Of a stretch of 64,000 bases of DNA, positions 36,824-46,374 are shown piece by piece. The stretch's first letter is position 1, and each line of letters begins with the position of its first letter. The stretch covers positions 2,790,001-2,854,000 of the forward strand of contig OZ218954.1 in NCBI GenBank assembly GCA_965112735.1, given 5' to 3'. The notes under the pieces are model-generated. The model was not told the origin of the DNA. It saw nothing but the letters and a program-made list of their open reading frames with translations, and made no database searches. This stretch comes from Phaeosaccion multiseriatum (lineage: Eukaryota; Ochrophyta, other classes). The translations under genes and the position numbers were made by a program.

Positions 36824-37364
36824 AGAGCAGAGAGAGAGAGAGAGAGAGAGGGAGAGACGGCGAGATGACGACCTGGCTGACCCTCGGAAGATGTACAACG
36901 AAGCACCAAGTTTGGAAGAGATGACGATGTTAACCCAATATGTGAACGGATCGGTTCCCAAGGATTAATTCACCTGACGAATATCTCGTCATCGCTGTGG
37001 ACCGTTACCAGTATGGCAACATCGGCTTTGCACAGGCCAATGACATTGGTTGTTGAATATTATCGGCCCCTGACATGCTTCTGAGACAGGCCAGCCCAGA
37101 AGCAGGAAGCAGGCCGGCTGGCGCCGCCCAGAAGCAGGGACTCAGAAGCATCATGTCAGGCAGGGGCCGAATGTTAGGTTCAAAGGATTGCAATTGGCGA
37201 CGGCTGTATATGTACAACCCGCACACTTCCCATGGGCCCCCTCATTCTTCAACCAAGAAATATTCGCTCTCCCTTCCAGTGAGGAGCCCCCCGAGTGTAG
37301 GAGGAGTGTGAAAAGATACCATCCTCCTTATGACAACCTCGTCCTGCGCTCATCGGACAGCTTA
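36824..37364. other. Intergenic region holding a foldback element
   Basis: Apart from the foldback element at 37061-37170, no exon is clear. The open frame preceding the phosphodiesterase start (from 37188) could be an N-terminal extension of that gene or its 5' UTR. Confidence 0.5.
37061..37170. mobile_element. Foldback element, CGGCCCCTGACA family, copy 1
   Basis: Left end TATCGGCCCCTGACATGC (37061-) and right end GCATCATGTCAGGCAGGGGCCGA (to 37170) are imperfect reverse complements around a GC-rich core with repeated AGAAGCAGG. The first 48 bp match the element at 58867-58950 closely. Confidence 0.75.
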
Positions 37365-39280
37365 ATGGCAGACTTCGCTCAAAACGAGGGCTGGGCCCTC
37401 TGGCACCAGCGTTTTACGACGGCCCACGAGCATCTCGGGAGCTTAGATGCGTCGGTGTGGCTGGGATTTTTCTTACCAGTGAGTAGTATCACACGGAAGG
37501 GGGGGAGGGAGAGAGAATATTGATGTTGACGAAGCCTTCCGCCCCTCCTCCCCTCTCCCCCCTGCCGAAAGGTGATCGTGGTGCTAGTTGGGCTTTTGAT
37601 GAAGGACTCGAAGAGCAGTTGCAGTAGCAGTAGAAGCAGCAGCGGCAGCAGCAGCAGCAGCAGCAGCAATATCAACAGCAGTAGCAGCAATGGAGCTGCC
37701 CAGAACCCGTACGCCTCTTCCAACTTCAAGGGCCTAAGCCTTTGGCTTGTTCCCAAGCCCAAGACCCCCGGCGTGTTCGAGGCCATTATCAAGAAGTATG
37801 CTGCAAAAATGGGCACCGGAGTGACCTTCTCCCCTCACGTGAGTCGTCAATCTCTGTCCTCTTCCCCTCAAGAGCACCCGCCACACTAATGAAAAGTGAC
37901 GGCTCTTCCCAAAGTCTGGTGCGATACCCCATAATTAGATCTAAGCAAAGGCCCGTCTTTTAACGGCAGCACCTCCCTCCCCTCCCCTACCCTCCTTTTC
38001 TACCCCTCCCTCCCTCCCTCCCTCCCTCCCTCCCTCTCCCCTTCACTGCCTCGCCCCTCAGGTGACCCTTCTGACGGGCCTCGAGGGCGATCACGTCGAG
38101 CTCGCTCGAAAGTGCCGTGATGAATGCACCGCTCTCCGCCGCTTCCGCTGCGAGGTGCAGGCGGTGCAGTGCAAGGACCTGTTCTTCCAAAGCGTGTTCG
38201 CGGTGCTTGAAGGGGATAGCTTGCTGGACGCGAGGAAGGCGGCACGAGCAGCATTCGGCATGTCGGGACACGACGCACGCGCTGACGCACAGGTGAGTCC
38301 GACCAGAGAAGAAGAAGAAGAAGCAATGCGAAGGTCTCTCACTTACCCGGCTACCCATAAGGTTGCCTACCAGCTGTGAGAGATCGATGCGATGATATTC
38401 TCTGTTTGAATGGGAGTGGTGGCGGTTCGCGTGGTTCGCTAAGCACCATCGGTTCGTGCAGCTCAGGGTCGTGTCGCTTTTGAGCTGAGCAATGAATCAA
38501 TCGTATGGAGCTTTCTCCTCTTGTTGAGACGCTTTGCCGCCCCGTCGCTTTGAGAGAGAGAGAGATCGCTTGAGCCCAGCGGGGGACAGATGGATGGACC
38601 CTTCTCAACACTCGCACGACCACCACACGCTTAACCCTCCCAGCAACCACCTGCCCTCTCCCCCCTCCACTACCTCCCACTCACTCTCTCAACTCATAGT
38701 ACCGAGCCACTACGCTCTACTGTATGCTCATCTCAACACTTGCATGCACTGCTTTGCTGATGTCCGCCTCGTACTGATCACGGTATTGTTCCACACAACA
38801 GGACTCGAAGAACTACATGCCCCACGTGAGCCTTCTGTACGGAGACGTGACCATGGCTGCTCGGAGGGAGATGAAGGCGGAGGTAGAGCCCGGCTTGAAG
38901 GGCCTTGAAATTGACATTGAGGTGAGGGAGTGTGGACAGAGAGGGTGAGGGGAGAGGACAAGGAGGAGGGAGGGTGTGCTCCCTCGTTGCGTGTTTGTTT
39001 TTGTTTTTGGTTTTACCCCAATCCTGTGCTTTTGTTTGTTGAAGGACGACTCTCAAGTCCAAGCCTTCTAACCCATCCCCCTCGAAGTCCAAGCCTTGTT
39101 GCCCCTGCTCTGCTCACTGCTCACTGCGGTATTTTCCTTCGGTGCCTCTTGCCGTTACAGGAGCTCCAGCTTTGGAGCACAGAGGGTGACGTGAAGGACT
39201 GGTACATGGTGCACAGTCAGAGCCTGGGGGTGCAGCGGAGTGAGCTGAGGGACGCCGCTTTAACCTCCCCTTCCTATTAA
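37365..39280 (+). CDS. 2H phosphoesterase, cyclic nucleotide 3'-phosphodiesterase-like
   Basis: Exons 37365..37478, 37572..37838, 38062..38292, 38802..38921 and 39161..39280 are all in phase 0 and give 283 residues. An in-frame extension back to 37188 would add 59. The two HxT/S motifs of the 2H superfamily are clear: FSPHVTLLTGL (split by an intron after His) and YMPHVSLLYGDV. The N-terminal catalytic half also contains GLSLWLVPKPKTPGVFEAII. A Ser/Gly/Asn low-complexity insert lies between the start and the core. A hydrophobic segment (VIVVLVGLLM) near residue 40 may anchor it. Fungal CPD1 and plant CPDase hydrolyse ADP-ribose 1'',2''-cyclic phosphate from tRNA splicing; the substrate here is inferred. 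The stop codon lies in the flanking repeat of a MITE. Confidence 0.86.
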
Positions 39281-39554
39281 TTAAAATTAATTCGTTTTTA
39301 ACACTCGATTTGCGTTAAGAATCGCCCAAATCGCCTTTTGGACGAGCCCAGGAAAATGACGCTGGGAGAAGCGCTATGTAGTAGCTCTTCGTGTAGCTCT
39401 TTGAGATGCCTACCGAAACGGGGGGTGGTTCACCGCTTTTTCCCTTCCCTACTTGTCAGCTTTTCTGCAAGAGCACTCCCCCTTGCCGCCCGACCCCCAA
39501 AAAACGGGCGATGTGGGCGATTCTTACGCAAATCGAGTGTTAATTAAAATTAAT
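39278..39554. mobile_element. MITE-like element with ~38-bp terminal inverted repeats
   Basis: TIRs at 39298-39335 (TTAACACTCGATTTGCGTTA...) and 39506-39543 are near-perfect reverse complements. Outside them lie direct copies of TAATTAAAATTAAT at 39278-39291 and 39541-39554, which look like a target site duplication. No transposase is encoded inside. The left flanking copy supplies the stop codon of the phosphodiesterase gene. Confidence 0.85.
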
Positions 39555-39753
39555 AAAAAATAAATAAATATAATTAATAAATACAAAGCCTGAAATATTA
39601 CAGCTGAAAAGGCTATTGGAGGATTGGAGGAAACCGTCGTTTCCCCCCCCCTCCCCGAGAAGTCGAGTAACTACATGTATATACAAATGGCATAGAGCGG
39701 AAGAGGGAGGAGTACAAATGGTGTACAATGGAAGAGGGAGGAGGCTCGCTCGC

Positions 39754-40800
39754 TCAAAGCGGAGAGTATCGAAAGGTGATGGAGATGCGCTGATCATCGA
39801 TGTCCTCACCCAAGATCTCGTGCGTGTAATCGTACCGAATCTTGTCCTTGATGAGCTGCAGGCAGCGGGGGGGGAGCTCTTGCTTGTGAGCCACCGCCTC
39901 GTTGCCCTCCCTCCTGTACGTCATTGCGGCCCTTCCAAGGAGGCTGAGATTGACGATGGGACCTGTGTGGGGAATGACAAACGAGAGAGCGGAGAAGCAG
40001 TCTGAGAGGGAGGGAGAGGGGGGTGGGAAGAAATGGAGAGGAGAGGAGCTGGTCGTACCTTTGTGGAGATGCCTGTCGTCGCAGTGCGCCGAAAGATAGT
40101 CTCCTTTGGCTGCTTGGTACCAAATCGCGTTGGCCTCATTCACGGCCCAGCCTGGGAATGCGAGTTCGGGCCTCTGTAACAGCTTGTGTATTCTCTCAAT
40201 GACGAAGTCCAGGTAGGAGGGCATCGCAACTGCACCGGCCACAATGCGCCTTCGCTTTGCTCCCCCCTCCGTTATAGCTTTGACACCCCAAGTCTTGCCC
40301 AAGTGCTGCCCGTTCCACTGCATGTTTCTCCATACCTGTCGCGGTGTTCAAGTTGTGTGGGGAAAGGGTTGAGAGAAAGGACGAGACGAAGGTGTCCTTC
40401 CGCTTGTACCGACCTGAGGATCGGCGTGAACACGCGTAACGAGCTCCTCTTCTTCTTCCTTGCTGAGAAAGTCTTCAAACACTCGAAGACCGAGCCTCTC
40501 TACGTCGGAGAGCGCATTGAACTTTTTGGCCTTGCTCGTGCTTGCCATTTGTGCGATTCCCTCGCACCTCGCCGCATGCTGCTCCAGGGGCAGAGGCTTG
40601 GAAAACCCACAAACAGGGCACGTGCCATACTCTTTCTTCTTTTTACTCGCCGCGGCCGCGCCTTTTTTCGCTCCGAGTTTGTTTGGCGGTGAAGTCTTGG
40701 CGGCCTTCCCCTTCCCGCGGTTTCTGCTGTTGCTGCTGTTGTTGCCGCCGCCGCTGCTGCTGCTTCCAGTAGTGAACCCGAAACCAGTCAGCCCCTTCAT
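39754..40800 (-). CDS. AlkB-like 2-oxoglutarate/Fe(II) dioxygenase with N-terminal zinc finger
   Basis: Exons 40800..40414, 40335..40059 and 39962..39754 give 290 residues in frame. A CPVCGFSKPLPLEQHAARC segment is a C2HC-type zinc knuckle. The AlkB fold follows (LRVFEDFLSKEEEEELVTRV, GWAVNEANAIWYQAAKGDYL). The iron ligands are visible: HCD in SAHCDDRHL and His in YDYTHEI. The 2-oxoglutarate Arg is in QRISITFRYSP. AlkB proteins oxidatively demethylate nucleic acids or proteins; the target is not evident. The frame stays open upstream of the chosen Met for about 190 more codons, but that part runs into an inverted duplication and is probably not coding. Confidence 0.86.
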
Positions 40801-40925
40801 GAAAGAGAGAAGGGGACCGTGTGTTGCTTGTCGTTTGTGGGCGATGTGTTCGTTTGGGCGATGTGGGCGATGAGGGACCAACCTTCGGGTGTTGGTGCTT
40901 TTTTTTTTCTTCCCCCCAACTGGCC

Positions 40926-41203
40926 CTGGGTCTGCCTCGCTATCAGAGGTTGGTCCATCTGCGGTCCCCTGCTGCCCTGCAGCCGCGTCGCACCCTTCCG
41001 CACCCACCCCAGGGTGTATCCCTGCGGCCCCAACATTATCCCCTTCGTGTAAGTCTGCTCCTTCACCCCCATGATTGTGATTGTGATGACCATGATCATG
41101 ATTGTGAAGGAGCAGACTTAGACGAAGGGGATAATGTTGGGGCCGCAGGGATACACCCTGGGGACCGCAGATGGACCAACCTCTGATAGCGAGGCAGACC
41201 CAG
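40926..41203. repeat. Large inverted repeat, ~100-bp arms, 37-bp spacer
   Basis: Right arm 41104-41203 is almost the exact reverse complement of 40926-40968 plus 41007-41066. The left arm carries about 38 extra bases (40969-41006). The spacer is 41067-41103. It lies between the AlkB gene and a plus-strand acidic ORF. Confidence 0.9.
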
Positions 41204-42486
41204 GGGGAGGGAGTGATGAAGACCCACAGGGTGAAAGTGACGAAGACCCAGATGGTGGAAGTGACGCAGCCCCTGAGGATGAGCATGACGTGGAACCAGG
41301 CGGTGGTGATGACGATGATGAGGACGGCCGGCCACGCTGCCTGGGAGGACCCTCCATTCCACACAGCCGACCATACTTGAGCGCTCCACCTCTGGTGGAG
41401 GCAAGAGCCCCCGCCTTGTGCAGCGACGTGCTATTGCGATTGGTAGTGTCCCATTACTTGCACAAGGTGCCTCTGTTTGGCTGCTGAACGGCGAGCGTGG
41501 CTGGTGAGGCCCATCTTCTTTTTTATAATCCGATAATCTCAGAAGGAGGACGCGGACAAGGAGGAGGGGCTCACGGACAACTGCGAGCTCAATGCCGACG
41601 AGGTGAGAGGAGAGAGAGAAGAGGCACACCGGCTTACGTATCATCGGGTATATCTCTCCTTTTCGGGCTTCTCTTCTCTCCCTTTCTCCCTCCCTCTCTC
41701 TTGGGCCGGCTGTGGCTCTGACTGTGGCGGCGCTAACGACGGGCTTTAATGTGTGGCTGTTTCCTGTACTTGCTGTGCTATCCTCTTCTGTGCAAACAGC
41801 TTGGTTGGCGCACGTTTGCATAATGCCCAGCGATGACTCCGCGTCTCCTGGCTCTGCATCTGTCCTCCACCACCACCTCCTTCCTCATCTGTGTCCATCC
41901 TTTCTGGTCCACATGCTGAGCCAGGCCCAGCGATGAAGAGAGTCAGGAGGTGGTGGAGGAGGAGGGGGAGGGGCAAGGGGAGGAGGAGGGAGGAGAGAGG
42001 GAGGAGGGAGGAGGAGGAGGAGGAGGAGGAGGAGGGGCAAGGGGAGGAGGAGGAGGAGGGGCAAGGGGGGGAGGAGGGAGGAGAGAGGGAGGAGGAGGAG
42101 GAGGGACGGCATGGGTCGAGGTCACCACGCATGTTGGTCTCACTATGCCAGCGTCGCTTCAGCAGTACAGCTCCCCGACGTCCGACCCGGCCGACGCGCC
42201 CTCCTTCGCCGACTTCGGGAGTGAAGGGGGGGAGGGGGGCACCAAGCTCCCTGCGGACGTTGACGGCTCGCTTCCCTCGGAGGGCGTGGACGTGGACGCC
42301 CCCCACCCCACCCCCGACCCCAAGACGCTGACGGATCGCTTCACTCGGAAGAATCACAATCACAGCCTTCGAGTGCAGAGGATGAGGATGCTCCGAGGAG
42401 CAGTGAAGGAGGAGCAGCATTCTACTCCATCACGCCGAGAAGAAGCCGCGGCCAGGCGACAGCGCCAAGAACAGGAAGAAAGCTAG
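41134..42486 (+). CDS. Putative acidic low-complexity protein (tentative gene model)
   Basis: A first exon from ATG 41134 to 41466 (DSEADPGGGSDEDPQGESDE, ending VVSHYLHK) can be spliced in phase 0 to 41543..41602 (KEDADKEEGLTDNCELNADE). A last part ends at 42486 (SSPTSDPADAPSFADFG, TLTDRFTRKNHNHSLRVQRM). The link between 41602 and the last exon is unclear because a GAG-rich tract lies between. The middle exon looks genuinely coding, but the whole gene is unrecognised. Both ends overlap inverted repeats, so it may be a rearranged or transposon-derived gene. Confidence 0.3.
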
Positions 42487-42579
42487 GAAGAAATACAGGC
42501 AGCTCTAGTGCCAAGAAGCGCTCTCTGCCTGTATTTTCTTTATGGCTTTCCTCCTGTTCTTGGCGCTCTCGCCTGCTGC
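42451..42579. repeat. Inverted repeat, ~52-bp arms, 22-bp spacer
   Basis: Left arm 42451-42502 (contains AGCGCCAAGAACAGGA) and right arm 42525-42579 (contains TCCTGTTCTTGGCGCT) are about 85-90% complementary. It overlaps the 3' end of the tentative acidic ORF. Confidence 0.85.
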
Positions 42580-42637
42580 TGTTCCGCGTCACGGATAAGT
42601 CCGTGACCCTTTCCTCTCTTTCGACTCTCTCTTTCTG

Positions 42638-43150
42638 GCATACGACTACGAAGCGCTCGACGGGAAGGGAAAGCAACAACAGGGGAGGGCAAAGAAAACA
42701 GCTCCACACGGACACAAGACCGGAGCGGCAGCAGCCAACAGCGAGACCCGCAAGGAGCGGGACTACGCCAACACTTACGACCAAAAGCATGTTCGCCTCA
42801 CCACCTTCGCCATCGAGACCCACAGACGACTCACCCTCACTCCTACACGCACTCGCCGAGCACGTCTTCTCCCGCGCGAGTCGCACCGGCCCCTCTACCA
42901 CCAAGGGCCAAGTCCTGACCAGGCTTCGTCGTCTCGTCAACTGCAACCACCAGATGTGGCCTATCGGAGCGAGAGCGCGCCTTCCTGGGTCGGCTCAACC
43001 GCGGAGCCGGACCTGCACCCCCCCCCCCCCCCCGATCAGGCGGGAGAGTAACAGGCCCCCAGTGGGCCCCAGAGACACACACACTCACACACAAACGCAC
43101 ATACGCACACTTTCAGTTTCTTAGGTGATTCCTATTAAGTCTATAAATAT
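42638..43150 (+). mobile_element. Decayed non-LTR retrotransposon 3' fragment
   Basis: The region contains ETRKERDYANTYDQKHVRL followed by TTFAIETH in one frame, then HALAEHVFSRASRTGPSTTK in another. These resemble the C-terminal end of LINE-type reverse-transcriptase ORFs, here broken by at least one frameshift. An ACACAC stretch and a tail (TTTCAGTTTCTTAGGTGATT...) follow at 43107-43150. A second copy of the tail occurs at 61458-61500. The assignment rests on motif feel and is tentative. Confidence 0.45.
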
Positions 43151-43317
43151 TCCCCGCTCCAGCCAAAGGCCTATTTCAAAGACCACAGGGCGCATCGTAT
43201 GAAGATGAGGGGGCTGTGAAGCAGCGCCCTTTTGTTCCGCGGCTACAAACATGCCCTTGTTCCGAGGCTTCCTTCCCAACCCATTTTCGAGGGTTGGCCC
43301 CACCCCACCGAAGACTC

Positions 43318-43983
43318 TTATCTGTTACGTGCTATGTCACCAACTGCTGCTGCTATATCACCAACCCCTGGTCCTGCTGCTCCCGCGGCGGCGCGTGAGG
43401 TGGCGAGCGAATTGGTCAGGGACACCTTCCTCTGTCGAGCATCCTCCTTTAACCTCTCCAGCTCCCTTTGCTTGCGCTGCTGAGAGGCCCTCAGTCGACG
43501 CGCCGCTTCTCTCTGCCCCTCCGTCGCCCGCTCGCTGCTCGTCACCGGCAGGGAAGCGCGCAGGTGGGAAGAGGAGTGCACGTGGGGCTGTTCCTGTGCT
43601 GTGTGTGTGGGTGTGGGTGTGTGCGTGTGTGCAGGCCCCGCCCCCGTCGAGCCTGCGATGCCCTCCACAACAAGCTCCACGCTCTCGCGCATCATGCTCG
43701 CACTTCCTCGACGCCGCCTCGATAGGCCATGCTCCCCTCTTCCTCCTCCTCCTCCTCCTCCTCCTCCTCCTCCTCCTCCTCCTCCTGCTGCTGCTACTGC
43801 TGCTGCTGTTGCAGGGGAGTGCGAGTCCTTTCCCCCCCCACGGACAGGATGGCCTGCCATGCCAGCCTCACCACCCCGACCCCCGGGCGTGCGTGGTGGG
43901 GGCGAAGGGGGCATGACGATGGAGTGCCCCTGCTCTCCCCGATAATAAGAAGCCTCCCTGCCGCCCTTGTCCATGTCCGTGAG

Positions 43984-44015
<32 letters not shown>

Positions 44016-45410
44016 CTGCTGCAGAAGGACCGCTGTCTGTCTTCCGCTTCCCCCACCCGCCAGCACCCCCTCGATGCTGCTCCCCTCCACCACCGCGGCC
44101 CGAGCCAGCAGGGCGAGCAGGACGAGGGCTACTCTCTGGACTCGTGGCGAACAACAACAAGCCTTGGCGACGCTCCTCCTGCTCCTGCTCCTGCTCGTGT
44201 TGGTGCTCCGGTCGGTGGTACGAAGAAGCACCAACGTTAACATTGTCAAGCTCATCACCACCACCACCGTCCCTCACTCCACTATTCCACCCGCCCTCAC
44301 CCCCGCCCCTGCCCCCGCCCTCGAACAAGCGTATGAGATTCGCAGATCCCGAGTAGTCTCCCGTCTCTTCTTGGAGTCTGCGTAGCTCGGTTTTGAGGTG
44401 GCGATTGGCAGAGGAAATGGCCCGGAAGGCTTGTTCAATCTCCGACACTCGCAAGGAATACTTGGCCCTTGACTCTCGAAGAGCCGTCTGGTGGGGAGGA
44501 AGCAGAGGGAGCAGAGGGGAAGGGGATGGGGGAGTGGATGGGAGGGAGCAGAGGTAGCAGAGGGGAAGGGGGTGGCGGAGTGGATGGGAGGGGGGTAGAC
44601 AAGGCGGGGAGACGGGGGGCACGTAAGAAAGCACGGGCGAAGACAGACAGACAGAGAGAGAGAGAGAACTTGAGAAAGAAAGAAGAGAGAAAAAGGCCTT
44701 TCTCTTCCGGTCAACAGCGACGCGCGGTTAGGCCGGACTCACAGGCACCAACCCACCCCACCCCACCCCACCCCCCTCCTCTTACTCCTCCTCTCCTTCG
44801 CTGCTCCCCTCTCCCACTCCCTCACCTTGACGGCGGTTTCCACGTCGGCGTCTCTCTGCCCCAACATGGCCCGCAGCTTGTGCTCCCCCTCCGCCTTGGT
44901 CCTGTGCAAGTCGGCCCGGAGCCTGTTGCTGGTGTCGAGCAGCAGGGTTCGCTCCTCCCCCAGTGCCTCCAGCTCCCTCCGGAGGCTTGCGGTGCTTACC
45001 TCCATCTCTTGTAAGGAGAGGTCCTTGGCCTCAAGTTGCGTTTGGAGCTTGCCTGTATATGTATATATATACATACAATAATAATATATATACATATATA
45101 TTCCGAATGGTGTACCATTGTACGAGGAAGAAGAGAGAGACGGTTGAGCCGAGTCGAGGGAAAGGGACGGTTTCGAATCAGCGGAAAGAAAAGAGATAAG
45201 TTGAGTCGAGGAACAGGCAAGGGAAGGGGCTGGGAGGGAGGGAGGCAAGAATGAATTTGTGCAAGGCGCCGAGCGGGCTGCAACACACACGCCCCCCACC
45301 CCCAAAGACAATGGACTTCTTCAAATCGCAGATAAGACCCCCTCCCTCCCTCCCTCCCTCCCTCCCTCCCTCACCGATCTGCTGCATGCCCTCAGCGAGC
45401 TTGTCGAGTA

Positions 45411-45444
<34 letters not shown>

Positions 45445-46338
45445 ATCCCCCCCACTCCCCGATACCGTCCCCTGCGGAGGAGTGTGTGCCCCTGCTCTCA
45501 GGGCCTCCATCTCAAGCCGCATGTCCCTCACGATGCCTCTGAGCTGCTCATTGGCCCCTCTCAGCTGCTCGTTGGCAGCCTCCAGCCCTTGCATTGTGTG
45601 CTTCGTAGCCTCCCGCTCTCCTCCCTCCATTACTCCTCCTCCTCCTCCTCCTCCTCCTCCTCCTGTCCCGCCCCCGATCATGTCTATTTGCGGCGGTGGA
45701 GACGTCGAAAAAGCCTCGCCTTCAGGCCCTCCTCCTGCTGCTGCTGCTGCTGCCCCCATTTGCGTAGAGAGCCCGGGCAGGGGCGAGGGTAAGCCCATAT
45801 CGTCACTGAACAAAGGGCTGCTGCTGCCCCCTCCAGCGGTAGCTTCAAGCCGGCCGCTGCAAAGAAATGATTTGACCACAACAAAACCACAAAGGGAGAG
45901 GGGAAAGAGCAAAGAGCAGTGTGAGGGCAGTGTTGTTGAAGAGCAAGTGTTTTAGAGAGGGAGGGAGAGAGAGAGAGGTGGACAGGAGGGATCACGAACG
46001 GCAAGCCCATCCAAGAGGTGCCACCGGTCCCGTCACCCAAAGATCTCCTCACCCCCACGGCCCTGGAGAGCGAGAGAGAGAGAGGGTGAAGGAGAGAGAG
46101 AGCGAGGGCGAGAGAGAGAGAGAGAGAGAGAGCAAGAGAGAGAGAGAGAGCGAGAGAGCAAGAAGGAGAGCCGGCCTGACCTCGCGTGTTGCTCACTCCT
46201 GAGGCGCCTGAGCTCTACCTCGTACTTGTCCCTGAGGCTGTCAAGAGCGGCTTCGCTGTCCTCCAGGCGCTGGCGGCCCTGGGGTGCGTGTGCGGCCCGA
46301 GCGCGAGCAAGAGAGGGGTAGGAGGGACCACGACAGAA

Positions 46339-46374
<36 letters not shown>

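Noticed and set aside
40801-41364. N-terminal extension of the AlkB protein by 188 residues in the same open frame
   Set aside because: The extension reads antisense through the inverted duplication and the acidic ORF; its His-rich and hydrophobic parts look like non-coding translation.
45053-45103. AT-rich palindromic TATATATACATA stretch as an origin or promoter
   Set aside because: It lies inside an intron of the minus-strand coiled-coil gene and is a short dinucleotide-type repeat; nothing supports a regulatory role.
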